A stretch of 64,000 nucleotides of DNA, from assembly GCA_002281735.1 (NCBI GenBank), contig NCGK01000002.1:62001-126000 (forward strand), written 5' to 3'. The translations under genes were made by a program, and so were the position numbers. Positions within the stretch are counted from its first letter, which is position 1; each line of letters opens with the position of its first letter. Shown piece by piece: positions 20,247 to 29,082 of this stretch. A model generated the notes under the pieces. The model ran no database searches and was not told the origin of the DNA. It was given only the letters and a program-made list of their open reading frames with translations. This DNA comes from Gammaproteobacteria bacterium 28-57-27. Lineage in GTDB: Bacteria > Pseudomonadota > Gammaproteobacteria > Halothiobacillales > Halothiobacillaceae.

Positions 20247-21923
20247 ATGAATTTCGCAACACGTTTCAAACACAGCGTCCTTGCACTGGCTTGCGCTGGT
20301 GTCATGGCAACATTGGCCGGCTGCGGTGGTGACGATGCAACCGTAACGCAGACAACCGATCCAACACCCGCTCCGGTGAGCCCTTCCCCGACGCAAGCCT
20401 CGTCCCAGATCAGCGGCACCGCCATGGCCGGACGCTTCCTTTCCGGCGAGGTATGCGCCTACAAGCTCGCCGCTGGCAAGCAGGGCGACAAGCTGGCTTG
20501 CGCAAAATTTGACGCCAATAGTCAGTTCAGTATTGATGTCGGCACCTATACAGGTGAGGTACTGCTCTCGATTGAGGGTGGAGCCACCTACGACGACGAG
20601 GCGACCCAAGGCGACGAGAGCAACGGCACACCCCTCAAGGGCTCCATGCGCAGCATTGTTGCCGTCAAAGGCGGCAAGTTTACCGCTGCAATTACACCAT
20701 TCACCGAGCTGGCGGTGCGCATGGCCTCGCCCATGGGTCTGGTTGCAACACAGGAAAAGGCGAAGATACTCCTTGGCTTGCTGCCGTTGGAAAGCTCGTT
20801 CGACCTGTTGAACACGCTGCCGTCGCTAGACAATAAAGATGCGCAACAAATGCTCTATCGTGAAATTCTGCGTGGCCTGTCCCAAATGCAGGCTGATGCC
20901 AAGATGCAGGGCGACCTGGGAAGTTACTTGAGCACGCTGGTGGACGCGATCAGCAACGGCTCGGATGCAGACAAAGAAAAACTCAAAGAGCAAATTGTTG
21001 CTGCAATCAGCAAGGGACTCGACAGCAGCTACTGTGCATTGAAGGATGCACGTTTGACCTGTCAGACCACACCACAGCAGCCCGGAGCCGCGCTCACCTG
21101 TAAAACTGAACTGTTCCAGGCGGGTACGGCGGTCAGTTTGCCGGGGTCGATGGATATCGTCAGCTTTTCAGGGCCTTATAGCGGCGATGAAGGCGTCTAC
21201 GATGATAATTTCAACTTCACCAAGACCGGCGATGCGCAACTTTTGTTTGGCACTGACGCCAAGGCTATCTACAACGGCGTCGAATATCCCTTGAGCTCGT
21301 TGTGCATGGAGACCAATGCGACCTACGGCAAGATGTTCTACCTGCATTTCGCAGGCAACCAAGCCCACATTGATCTTTTCAGCGACCGCAGCTGGAGCGG
21401 CGTTTCCCCCAAAGATGGCGTGACTATCGTCAAAGGCGCCAAGCCCGCATCCAATCCTCCGGGTGGCGGCACACAGCCTGGGACGGGCTCCTCGGATGTT
21501 AGCTTCTCCACGCCCATCAATGGATTTGCCGGCATTCAGGGTGTGGCGCCTGTTTTCAAGCAAAGCAAAACTTCAACTGATCTTGATCGAAGAGAGTGGA
21601 AGTGGACGGTTGGTAGCGACATGAATCAGTTGAGCTTGGTTGTGGTTCACACCCAGGGCCAGAGCAAGGACTCTGAAGTCTTGGAGATTGCTGTTGCTGG
21701 TGGCCTCCCGAGCTTTAGCGCCAAGGTAAATGACATCATTGGCATGTGTACACTTGGATACACTTCGAGCAGCCCGCAGGTGAAAGAGTGTTCCACGCTT
21801 GGGGTGAGTTTTGATAAAACGACAGGAAGCATTGGTTTCAGTAAAACACCTATGGCAACCATTATTGGTGGTACTCCCGCAAAGTTTACGCTTGGCGGCT
21901 CGGCTGGTTTTACACCCTTCTGA
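20247..21923 (+). CDS. putative lipoprotein, function unknown
   Basis: Not recognised. The 558-aa product has a signal peptide with lipobox TLAGC (Cys about residue 28), then GGDDATVTQTTDPTPAPVSPSPTQ, a Pro/Thr linker typical of surface lipoproteins. A beta-rich segment SGTAMAGRFLSGEVCAYKL...GTYTGEVLLSIEGG resembles carboxypeptidase-regulatory or Ig-like repeats in other bacterial lipoproteins. A helical middle (about 130-260), several Cys residues and a second Pro/Gly linker (NPPGGGTQPGTGSS, about residue 405) precede a C-terminal domain. It lies between two paralogous histidine kinase genes, but on the opposite strand. Confidence 0.7.
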   Translation: MNFATRFKHSVLALACAGVMATLAGCGGDDATVTQTTDPTPAPVSPSPTQASSQISGTAMAGRFLSGEVCAYKLAAGKQGDKLACAKFDANSQFSIDVGTYTGEVLLSIEGGATYDDEATQGDESNGTPLKGSMRSIVAVKGGKFTAAITPFTELAVRMASPMGLVATQEKAKILLGLLPLESSFDLLNTLPSLDNKDAQQMLYREILRGLSQMQADAKMQGDLGSYLSTLVDAISNGSDADKEKLKEQIVAAISKGLDSSYCALKDARLTCQTTPQQPGAALTCKTELFQAGTAVSLPGSMDIVSFSGPYSGDEGVYDDNFNFTKTGDAQLLFGTDAKAIYNGVEYPLSSLCMETNATYGKMFYLHFAGNQAHIDLFSDRSWSGVSPKDGVTIVKGAKPASNPPGGGTQPGTGSSDVSFSTPINGFAGIQGVAPVFKQSKTSTDLDRREWKWTVGSDMNQLSLVVVHTQGQSKDSEVLEIAVAGGLPSFSAKVNDIIGMCTLGYTSSSPQVKECSTLGVSFDKTTGSIGFSKTPMATIIGGTPAKFTLGGSAGFTPF

Positions 21924-21968
21924 TAACGACCAAACCCAAGTCGTACTTAAGCCTCTCCCGCAGCTTTC

Positions 21969-22038
21969 TGTAGGAGGGGGCACCCCGACAAGCACGGCCT
22001 TCGGCACAGTGTCTGTCGGGGTTGGCTCTCCTCCTGCA
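21969..22038. repeat. TGTAGGAG hairpin downstream of the lipoprotein gene
   Basis: Outer ends TGTAGGAG and CTCCTGCA, with an inner stem CCCCGACA/TGTCGGGG. Third member of the family at 17419 and 17519. Lies 45 bp after the lipoprotein stop. Confidence 0.7.
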
Positions 22039-22070
22039 AGCACCATCTGGAAGGGTATGTATGCCCACTA

Positions 22071-22096
22071 ACGCCCATACGATGGGCGTTTTTTTT
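22071..22096 (+). terminator. Rho-independent terminator of the lipoprotein gene
   Basis: Stem ACGCCCAT/ATGGGCGT (22071-22078, 22082-22089), 3-base loop, then eight T residues ending at 22096. Confidence 0.88.
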
Positions 22097-22177
22097 GCTT
22101 ATGGTGGGAGGGTGCGCACGGGTCAATGGAAACATGCCAGTATCAATGAATTGTCCAAGATCGAGATATAAATCAAT

Positions 22178-22280
22178 AGGACTTACGCAAAAGTGTTCCA
22201 GCAAGGCAAAGTGCCGAAGACAGTACACTGAAGTACGGCGAGGTGCTTGAACGCCGCTGAGGCGGTTTTGCGTAAGTCCT
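22178..22280 (-). mobile_element. 103-bp MITE-like element, copy B
   Basis: Perfect terminal inverted repeats AGGACTTACGCAAAA. Exact 7-bp target duplication AATCAAT on both sides (22171-22177 and 22281-22287). Reverse complement of copy A (14921-15023) with about ten differences, same length. Its right-hand duplication abuts the stop codon of the histidine kinase gene, so the insertion lies immediately 3' of that gene. Confidence 0.92.
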
Positions 22281-22286
22281 AATCAA

Positions 22287-24131
22287 TTACATCGGCAGGT
22301 GTAACTCAACTCCAAACCCATGTGGATCAACCGAATAATGCCGCAAAACCGCGCCCAGCTTCTTGGCGCGGTTTTGCATATTCAGCAGGCCGCGCCCGGA
22401 CATGCAGGGACGCTCACGCAGCTCACCCACACCATCATCTTCCAGTCGAATATGCAGCCCATCGGACTTGACACTGACAGTCAGCCTGACCGTACTGGCT
22501 TTGGCATGTCGAATGACGTTTGAAAGCCCCTCGCGCAGGATGCGGCCAATATTGAGAGCTTGCGGCTGGGTCAATTTCAGGCCACTCACTGTGCCATCCT
22601 GCCGCCAATCAAGATCAATCGCGGCATCGCGTAGACGTTGTTCGCTCTCGTTGCGCCAGTCGGCAAGAACATCTTCCAAATCAAAGGTATCGTCCAGCGT
22701 GCGCGAGACCACATCACGCAAATCCTGGAGCGCAGAACGCGCCAGATCAGCGTTTTCAGGACTACCCGCCCGGTAAACGAGCGACAGTAACTTGGCGCCG
22801 ACATCGTCATGCAGGTCACTGTGGATGCGCTCGCGCTCTTCACGGGTCGCCTTTTCGCGCTCCATTTCGCGCATGCGCATGAAACTGACTTCGAGTTGTG
22901 CATGTTTTTCGCGCACACGCTGCTCCAGCTCCGTATTGAGCAATTCAAATTCGTTGAGTACTCGCACATAGCGAGACGTCATCGCCATGCCGATCATGAA
23001 GAAAAGCACCGGAGCGGCAAAGTGCAGCATGTAGATGTCGTTCTGCAACAGCGGCTGGAGCCAGAACAACAGGTGGTGTTGGCTGTGCATCATCCAGTCA
23101 TGTGTGGCGAACAGAACGATGATACTCATGGCGGCAACCAGCGTACGGGCATCCGGATTACTACGCAAAAATCCTTCACGCAGAAGAATGACCAGAGTCA
23201 TCAACGCGGCGATAACGGTGCACAGATGCCACAAGGTCGTGAGCTGTAAGAAAAAATCCGCAGGGACAAGCAACAGCGACAGCGGCGAAATAATCATCAT
23301 CAGCCACAGCGTCCTGTTAAAGCGCGGCAAATCAACACCGACGAAACGTAGCAGGGAAATAAGCAGCAAGGCCGAAAATACCTGAAAGCTGGCATTGACC
23401 AGGGTCTCCCAGATAGCGGTGGACCAGGGTATTTCAACCATGAACAGGTTGGTGGATTGCGCCGCCCAGACCAGAGCTGAAACGCCGAACAAACCATAGG
23501 CCGTTTCCTGCCGCCTACGCCACCAGAGATTGAGCATGAAAAGCCCGATGGTCACGATAATCAGGCTGGTGGTTTGATTGATGGTGACATTGCGGAAAAA
23601 TAAGCGTTCAAACGCGTGGCGCAGCTCAACCTCCGAACCCAAAAAAATCGGAAAAAGATAGGGTTGCGTATAGGCATGGCCACGCAGGCGCACGAAAAGC
23701 TCATTTTGGCCTGGTTGCAAGAGGCCGGGCGGAATGATGAACAGCAGTGGGCGATTCCAGTGACGTGCAACAGGTTCATCAAAGCTGCCGCCGCTGCCCA
23801 GCTTGTATGCGCCGAGGTAGACCTCAGCATTCAGCCCAAGTCTTGGCAAATAAATCGCATATAACTCATGGGGTGCTGCATCAAGATCGACGCGAAAGCG
23901 GTACCAGCCACTGCCATCATGGCGCGCATGGTTGGAGACCCACTTGTCGGGAAGGGTCTGTGCCACCCAACCGGTCTTTTCCGTCGGCGGCTTTTCCGAC
24001 GCATCCATGAGAAATTCAGCATCACGCAATTCAATGAAGCCCGCAGGATCAATGTGCGTTGTAGAGTGCGCCGGCGCTGCCATCAAAAAACACAGAGCCA
24101 GTACGCGAGCGATGGACGAGAAGAGAGGCAT
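22287..24131 (-). CDS. 7TMR-DISM-type sensor histidine kinase
   Basis: Two-component sensor of 614 aa. Start 24131 gives a signal peptide (MPLFSSIARVLALCFLMAAPAHS); the longer frame upstream runs only through a hairpin element. A periplasmic 7TMR-DISM-extracellular-like jelly-roll follows (SGWYRFRVDLDAAPHELYAIYLPRLGLNAEVYLGAYKLGSGG), then seven transmembrane helices (about 190-390), a coiled coil (ELLNTELEQRVREKHAQLEVSFMRMREMEREK), HisKA_3 (ERERIHSDLHDDVGAKLLSLV) and HATPase_c (EGLSNVIRHAKAS, GRGLLNMQNRAKKLG). Divergent from the response regulator at 24486, its likely partner. The catalytic half is a paralogue of the kinase at 17612. Confidence 0.9.
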   Translation of the reverse strand: MPLFSSIARVLALCFLMAAPAHSTTHIDPAGFIELRDAEFLMDASEKPPTEKTGWVAQTLPDKWVSNHARHDGSGWYRFRVDLDAAPHELYAIYLPRLGLNAEVYLGAYKLGSGGSFDEPVARHWNRPLLFIIPPGLLQPGQNELFVRLRGHAYTQPYLFPIFLGSEVELRHAFERLFFRNVTINQTTSLIIVTIGLFMLNLWWRRRQETAYGLFGVSALVWAAQSTNLFMVEIPWSTAIWETLVNASFQVFSALLLISLLRFVGVDLPRFNRTLWLMMIISPLSLLLVPADFFLQLTTLWHLCTVIAALMTLVILLREGFLRSNPDARTLVAAMSIIVLFATHDWMMHSQHHLLFWLQPLLQNDIYMLHFAAPVLFFMIGMAMTSRYVRVLNEFELLNTELEQRVREKHAQLEVSFMRMREMEREKATREERERIHSDLHDDVGAKLLSLVYRAGSPENADLARSALQDLRDVVSRTLDDTFDLEDVLADWRNESEQRLRDAAIDLDWRQDGTVSGLKLTQPQALNIGRILREGLSNVIRHAKASTVRLTVSVKSDGLHIRLEDDGVGELRERPCMSGRGLLNMQNRAKKLGAVLRHYSVDPHGFGVELHLPM

Positions 24132-24144
24132 AAATCGGAAGCCG

Positions 24145-24306
24145 CTAGGTAGATGCTGATTTATTCCATCCATGGAATACATCAGCAAGCCTCGTTGCGG
24201 TACACGCCCGCAACGGTCTCCACAAATCAATGGCTGACGCCATTGTTCGTGTTGGGGCATCCTGCCCCAAGCGGGAAACGCTGAATAAATCAGCGTTTCC
24301 CCTAGG
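24145..24306. mobile_element. hairpin-rich, MITE-like element between kinase and regulator
   Basis: About 160 bp. Its two ends are related in inverted orientation: CTAGGTAGATGCTGATTTATTC at the left against CTAGGGGAAACGCTGATTTATTC (read from the right). Internally it contains GCTGATTTATTCCAT/ATGGAATACATCAGC, CGTTGCGG/CCGCAACG, TTGGGGCA/TGCCCCAA and a perfect 12-bp stem GGGAAACGCTGA/TCAGCGTTTCCC at the right end. No transposase frame. It occupies most of the divergent promoter region of the two-component pair. No clear target duplication was found. Confidence 0.6.
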
Positions 24307-24485
24307 CGTGAAGTAGATCAGAGCCTACGAAAAGAACATTCACAGGGTCATTCCCACGCTGACATGGGGGGGGCTTACGCATCATCTTGCGGAGATCCTA
24401 TCGGAAATACGCCCCCGCGAATACGGGGTTTCGCAAGTCGCTCAGCTGCTCAATACTAGCAACAAACGTTCAAATCGAGTGAAGC

Positions 24486-25121
24486 ATGAAGAGCGGATTG
24501 ATTCTTGAAGACTTGCCCGAATCGCGTCATTGGCTAGCCCAGGCACTGGTGGAGAGTTTTCCCGGCATCGATGTGACATCGTCCGTCGGTACGGTGTTTG
24601 AAGCCAGGCAACTTATCAAAACGGGGCTGCGTCCGGACATCGCCCTCATCGACTTGGGGCTGCCGGATGGTTCGGGTATCGAAATCATCGAAGCGCTCGG
24701 ACAACATAGCCCGACAACCCTGTGTATCGTCGCCAGTATCTTCGACGATGACAAGCACGTATTCCCCGCACTGCGCGCTGGCGCACGCGGGTATTTACTC
24801 AAGGATCAGCCGATAGGTGTGATTGTGCGTGCGCTGAACGGGATTGCGGCAGGCGACCCGCCTATTTCTCCGGCCATTGCCCGGCGTATGCTGAATTTTT
24901 TCCACCCACCTATCCCTGAAGAAGCTCCGCCGTTATTGACCGAGCGGGAGACTGAAGTCCTCCAACTTATTTCCAAAGGCCTGACTCAAGCCGAAAGCGG
25001 GCGCATTCTCGGTATTTCACAGCACACGGTGTCCGGCTATGTGAAAGACATCTACCGCAAGCTCAATGTGACTTCACGCGCCGAAGCTGCGTTAAGAGCG
25101 CGTGATATGGGGCTGGTTTGA
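24486..25121 (+). CDS. NarL/LuxR-family response regulator
   Basis: DNA-binding response regulator, 211 aa. Receiver domain: acidic pocket in LILEDLPESR, phospho-acceptor Asp in DIALIDLGLPDGSG (about residue 57), conserved Ser/Thr region IVASIFDDD and Lys in GARGYLLKDQP. C-terminal LuxR-type helix-turn-helix: LTERETEVLQLISKGLTQAESGRILGISQHTVSGYVKDIYRKLNV (about 150-195). HisKA_3 kinases normally pair with this class, and it is divergent from one such kinase and 4.7 kb from its paralogue. Confidence 0.92.
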   Translation: MKSGLILEDLPESRHWLAQALVESFPGIDVTSSVGTVFEARQLIKTGLRPDIALIDLGLPDGSGIEIIEALGQHSPTTLCIVASIFDDDKHVFPALRAGARGYLLKDQPIGVIVRALNGIAAGDPPISPAIARRMLNFFHPPIPEEAPPLLTERETEVLQLISKGLTQAESGRILGISQHTVSGYVKDIYRKLNVTSRAEAALRARDMGLV

Positions 25122-25155
25122 AAATTTGGGGTGTTTTGTCAAACATCTGAGGCAC

Positions 25156-25181
25156 AAAAAAACCCCGGGCTTGCCGGGGTT
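25156..25181 (-). terminator. terminator of the phosphoribulokinase gene
   Basis: On the minus strand, stem AACCCCGGC/GCCCGGGGTT is followed by a run of T (A-run 25156-25162 on the given strand). It lies 29 bp beyond the prk stop and just after the convergent regulator gene, so it may serve both directions weakly. Confidence 0.82.
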
Positions 25182-25209
25182 CATTCGATCGATTCAGCAC
25201 CTAGCGCAA

Positions 25210-26100
25210 TTACTTGCTGCTACGGCCTTCAATCAGGCGGTGAATCATGGGTGCCAGAATCAGCTCCATGGCGAAGCCCATCTTGCCGCCAGGTACCACC
25301 ATGTTGTTCGGACGGGACATGAATGCGCCCGGAATCATGCTCAACAGGTAGGGGAAGTCGGCAATCTTCGGATCCTGGAAACGAATGATGACGAAGCTTT
25401 CATCCGGGGTTGGAATGTCGCGTGCGATGAACGGGTTGGAGGTGTCCACGGTGGCCACGCGCTGGAAGTTCACGTCGGTGACAGAGAACTGCGGGGTGAC
25501 ATAGTTGATGTAGTCCGGCATACGACGCAGGATGGTGTCCACAATCGCCTCAGCCGAGTAACCGCGCTCTTTGTTGTCGCGGTGAATTTTTTGGATCCAC
25601 TCAAGGTTGACGACGGGAACCACGCCGATGCCCAGATCAACGTGCTTGGCCACATCAATGGTGTCGGTTTTGACCAAGCCGTGCAGACCTTCATAAAACA
25701 GCAGGTCGCTGGCTTCGGGGACATCTTCCCATGGGGTGAATTCGCCCGCTTTGAGGTTGGTTCCCAAGCGCGCATTGTGCTCGGCAGCTTCTTCGTCGCT
25801 GTGCAGGTAATAACGCTTCTTGCCGCCGCCATTCTTGCCATACGACTTGAACAGATCCGCAAGTTTGTCGAAATGGTTAGCTTCAGGGCCGAAGTGGCTG
25901 AAATTGTGGTTGCCTTCAGCTTCAGCTTTTTTGACCGCTTCGCGGAACGCCATGCGATCCAGGCTATGGAAGCTGTCGCCTTCGATAATCGCCGGGTTGA
26001 TGTTTTCACGGCGGAAAATCTGCTCAAATGCGCGCTTGACTGTAGTGGTACCTGCACCGGATGAACCGGTCACGGCAACGACAGGATGCTTCTTGGACAT
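25210..26100 (-). CDS. prk: phosphoribulokinase
   Basis: Phosphorylates ribulose 5-phosphate to ribulose 1,5-bisphosphate, the step feeding Rubisco. The 296-aa length and sequence fit the proteobacterial (class I, octameric) type. It has the P-loop GSSGAGTTTVKRAF near the N-terminus, the RENINPAIIEGDSFHSLDR segment, HFGPEANHFDKL, TPWEDVPEASDLLFYEGLHG (Walker B-like) and VVNLEWIQKIHRD. Start 26100 is chosen because AGGGAG lies 7 bases upstream; the longer frame to 26136 has no such signal. Monocistronic, with its own terminator. Its presence is the main sign that the organism fixes CO2; Rubisco genes are not in the window. Confidence 0.96.
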   Translation of the reverse strand: MSKKHPVVAVTGSSGAGTTTVKRAFEQIFRRENINPAIIEGDSFHSLDRMAFREAVKKAEAEGNHNFSHFGPEANHFDKLADLFKSYGKNGGGKKRYYLHSDEEAAEHNARLGTNLKAGEFTPWEDVPEASDLLFYEGLHGLVKTDTIDVAKHVDLGIGVVPVVNLEWIQKIHRDNKERGYSAEAIVDTILRRMPDYINYVTPQFSVTDVNFQRVATVDTSNPFIARDIPTPDESFVIIRFQDPKIADFPYLLSMIPGAFMSRPNNMVVPGGKMGFAMELILAPMIHRLIEGRSSK

Positions 26101-26223
26101 GGGTAACTCCCTATTAAAGTAAAACTGAAATCGCAACTCGTCGGATTCTAATCCTTGGGCGGATGCTTGTCATGCGGTGGACAAATGCCTCATTGGGTAA
26201 CCGGCCATACACTCAATGCGGCT

Positions 26224-26928
26224 TTATGTCTGACGCGTGTAGAGCATGTCCCATACGCCATGCCCCAAACGTTGGCCGCGCCGCTCGAATTTGGTTTCCG
26301 GGCGCCAGCTCGGACGCTCCGGGGTGCAGGCATTCGGCGCAACCGCGTTGACAAAGGCCGGATGCACTTCGAGCACCGCGCGCATGTGTTCGGCGTAATT
26401 TTCCCAATCGGTGGCCAGATGCCATAACCCGCCGGGTTGCAGGCGTGAGGCGACCAGATCCGCAAAGCCCGTCTGCACGATGCGCCGCTTGTGATGGCGG
26501 CTTTTATGCCACGGGTCAGCAAAAAACAGCAGCAAACGCGCGAGGCTGGTGGCTGGAATACGCTGTTTCAGCAGCTCCACCGCATCGGCGTTGGCCACGC
26601 GCACATTCGTCAGCCCTTTCTGCTCAATGAGGTGCAGCAAGTGCCCCACGCCGGGACGATGCACTTCCACGCCGATAAAATTCAGCTCCGGCGCAGCTTC
26701 CGCCATGCTCGCCAGCGATTCGCCATTGCCGAAGCCGATTTCCAGCGTGACTGGATGGTCATTGCCAAACAGTTCGGCGAAATCCAGCGGCGCATCGCCT
26801 TCCGGAATGCCAAAGCGCGGCATCAGCTCATCCAGCGCACGCTGCTGTCCGGCGGTCAGGCGGCCTTCGCGCAGCACGAAGCTTTTGATGGTGCGGATAA
26901 ACGGGGCGTTTGACGGCGCTGCATTCAT
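26224..26928 (-). CDS. trmB: tRNA (guanine-N7)-methyltransferase
   Basis: SAM-dependent m7G46 methylation of tRNA. The 234-aa product has the SAM motif LEIGFGNGESLASMA, GVEVHRPGVGHLL, the active-site block LLFFADPWHKSRHHKRRI (usually FPDPWHKKRHHKRR, so Pro to Ala here), and TDWENYAEHM and TKFERRGQRLGHGVWD near the C-terminus. Its ATG overlaps the stop of thiG, giving the order ygfZ-thiG-trmB; thiG-trmB adjacency is common in gammaproteobacteria. Confidence 0.95.
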   Translation of the reverse strand: MNAAPSNAPFIRTIKSFVLREGRLTAGQQRALDELMPRFGIPEGDAPLDFAELFGNDHPVTLEIGFGNGESLASMAEAAPELNFIGVEVHRPGVGHLLHLIEQKGLTNVRVANADAVELLKQRIPATSLARLLLFFADPWHKSRHHKRRIVQTGFADLVASRLQPGGLWHLATDWENYAEHMRAVLEVHPAFVNAVAPNACTPERPSWRPETKFERRGQRLGHGVWDMLYTRQT

Positions 26929-27716
26929 CAGAAAAACAGCCCATCGGTGGGCGAAGAGGCCGAAGCAAAGCGACGACGCGGCATCCGTCCGGCCTTGAAG
27001 GCCATGCGCCCGGCTTCAATCGCGCGTTTCATGGCGGCGGCCATCAGCACCGGGTTCTTGGCTTCGGCAATCGCGGTATTCATCAGCACGCCGTCGCAAC
27101 CTAGCTCCATGGCAATCGCCGCATCCGAGGCCGTGCCCACGCCCGCATCGACGATAATCGGCACCTTGGCGTTTTCGACGATGGTGAGGATGTTGTATTT
27201 GTTCTGCACGCCCAAACCGGAACCAATCGGCGCGGCCAGCGGCATCACCGCCACGCAGCCGATTTCTTCCAGACGCTTGGCGATAATCGGGTCGTCCGAG
27301 GTGTAAACCATCACCTTGAAACCGTCTTTGACCAGAATTTCTGCGGCTTCCAGCGTGGCGGTCACGTCCGGGTATAGCGTTTTGGGGTCGCCCAAAACCT
27401 CCAGCTTGACCAGATCGTGACCATCCAACAGTTCGCGCGCCAGACGGCAGGTGCGCACCGCATCTTCGGCGGTGTAGCAGCCCGCCGTATTCGGCAACAG
27501 GGTGTATTTATCCGGCGGCAGCACGTCCAACAGGCTGGGCTCGTTGGGGTTTTGCCCCAGATTCACCCGGCGCACCGCCACGGTAATGATCTCCGCCCCG
27601 GCGGCCTCGGTGGCCAGACGGGTTTCCTCCATGTCCTTGTACTTGCCCGTGCCGGTGAGCAAGCGCGACTGGTAGGTGACTCCGGCGATGACTAGGGGGT
27701 CGTGAAAGTTTTTCAT
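26928..27716 (-). CDS. thiG: thiazole synthase ThiG
   Basis: Forms the thiazole phosphate of thiamine from DXP, dehydroglycine/iminoglycine and ThiS thiocarboxylate. The 262-aa TIM barrel shows [60 protein letters not shown] (Schiff-base Lys) and [38 protein letters not shown]. Overlaps ygfZ upstream and trmB downstream (ATGA both times). The usual upstream neighbour thiS, a gene of about 66 codons, is absent here; its place is taken by ygfZ. Confidence 0.97.
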   Translation of the reverse strand: MKNFHDPLVIAGVTYQSRLLTGTGKYKDMEETRLATEAAGAEIITVAVRRVNLGQNPNEPSLLDVLPPDKYTLLPNTAGCYTAEDAVRTCRLARELLDGHDLVKLEVLGDPKTLYPDVTATLEAAEILVKDGFKVMVYTSDDPIIAKRLEEIGCVAVMPLAAPIGSGLGVQNKYNILTIVENAKVPIIVDAGVGTASDAAIAMELGCDGVLMNTAIAEAKNPVLMAAAMKRAIEAGRMAFKAGRMPRRRFASASSPTDGLFF

Positions 27717-28789
27717 GCGGCAGCGTCCTCAAGGGCATAGGGCAGAGAAAGGCGAGTGAGCGGCGCACCTTCGGCGGAGCCGAGGTGAAGCGTCGGCTCA
27801 TCTTGGTCAGGTATCAGCGCATTTAAGCGTAACACGGCTAACAGCACCATCCCGCCATCCGGGTGCGGTGAGGCGCGTACGACTTCGCCGCTGGCCGCCT
27901 CGCCGCCGGTGGTGATGAACACGCTTTGCCCGGGTGCGGCTGATTCGGTATCGGCTGCGCGCAGCAAGGCCATGCGCCGGTTGGGTTTGCCCAGATAGTG
28001 CATCCGCGCCACGATTTCCTGACCGGGATAGCAGCCTTTTTTGAAGCTGACCCCGCCAATGCGCTCCAGATTGGCCATTTGCGGTACAAAGGCTTCCAGC
28101 GTTGCCGGATACACCTCAGGCAAGCCCGCGAGGGTGTCGAGCAGCTCCCAGCTCGTCGAACTTACCGGCACGGCATGAACATCCAGAGCTTGCCACAGCT
28201 TTTGCATGGGCTCCAGCTCGCCATACATTTCAAAACGTTGCTGACCACTGCGGCCACAGGGTAGACGGATCAGGCTGATTCCCGCCCCGTGCTGCACAGC
28301 GTCGGGCTCTTCGGGTACGCTGCCCAGCACCTGGCGCAAGCGCTCGGCGGCGTGCATCCCGCTCAGACCAAACTGCACGAAGGCATCATTCGCGGCTTCG
28401 AGCGATACCTTGCTGCGCAACACATACATGCGCAGCCGTTTGAGCGTGGGTTCAACCATGCTGCGCGGCAGACTGAGATAAAACACGCCTTCGCGTTTGA
28501 ACAGGCGCATGAGCGCCAGCATCCGGCCTTTGGCGGTGTTGAGGCTAGTGAGCTGGCTTTGCGTGTCCGTGACCAGACGCACATCGTTGGAGAGCAGGTT
28601 TTGCAGGAAGCCTTCCGCCTCCTCGCCACTGACCGCAATCAGGCCACGATGATCGAGATCCACCATCACCTCGCCGCTCAGCGTGACGCTCAGTTCCTGT
28701 GCCGGATTGCCGAAGTGGCTGAGCGGCGCGTCAGGATCAGTCCACTCCGCGCCGCATTGTTGTAAAAAATTCTTCCATTCGGTTTTCAT
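27713..28789 (-). CDS. ygfZ: YgfZ/GcvT-like folate-binding protein
   Basis: Tetrahydrofolate-dependent factor that helps maintain a subset of Fe-S enzymes such as MiaB. The 358-aa product carries the diagnostic motif [18 protein letters not shown] (KGCYxGQE, about residue 240), with N-terminal GcvT-like sequence [22 protein letters not shown]. Start 28789 has GGAG at proper spacing; the longer frame to 28825 does not. Cotranscription with thiG is implied by the 4-bp overlap. Confidence 0.93.
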   Translation of the reverse strand: MKTEWKNFLQQCGAEWTDPDAPLSHFGNPAQELSVTLSGEVMVDLDHRGLIAVSGEEAEGFLQNLLSNDVRLVTDTQSQLTSLNTAKGRMLALMRLFKREGVFYLSLPRSMVEPTLKRLRMYVLRSKVSLEAANDAFVQFGLSGMHAAERLRQVLGSVPEEPDAVQHGAGISLIRLPCGRSGQQRFEMYGELEPMQKLWQALDVHAVPVSSTSWELLDTLAGLPEVYPATLEAFVPQMANLERIGGVSFKKGCYPGQEIVARMHYLGKPNRRMALLRAADTESAAPGQSVFITTGGEAASGEVVRASPHPDGGMVLLAVLRLNALIPDQDEPTLHLGSAEGAPLTRLSLPYALEDAAA

Positions 28790-28985
28790 ACCAGATTCTC
28801 CGCTTTGACAGGCTGTCTGTGCCATGTTTTGGCAGATGCTAACCTAAAAGACGCGATTCACAGGCCATGCGGCGCAAGAAAAGCTCCATCACGTCTTGGC
28901 TTGTCATGTCTAAAGTCCTGCGCAAGAACGTGTCTTAATTAAAAAAAGGCACGATTTCTTTAATAACGCAAAATCTTATTAAAGG

Positions 28986-29082
28986 ATGGTCATGCTTCGC
29001 GACTCGACCGGACACTACGAAACCAGCGTGGCAGGTGGTGAATCCGTCCGAGTCGTACTTATTCGTGATTGCCTGCCAGACC
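28986..29082 (+). pseudogene. N-terminal remnant of a Fic-type gene
   Basis: Thirty-two codons from an ATG read MVMLRDSTGHYETSVAGGESVRVVLIRDCLPD, which resembles the opening of many Fic-family proteins (pattern TGxYxxxSxxGExVRAFVPxPLPP, as I recall it). The similarity stops exactly where a dispersed hairpin repeat begins (29083), and the frame beyond reads through that repeat. AT-rich sequence with AAGG precedes the ATG. The rest of 28790-28985 shows no gene. Confidence 0.35.

Noticed and set aside
25102-26064. 320-codon plus-strand frame after the response regulator
   Set aside because: Antisense to phosphoribulokinase and crosses its terminator.
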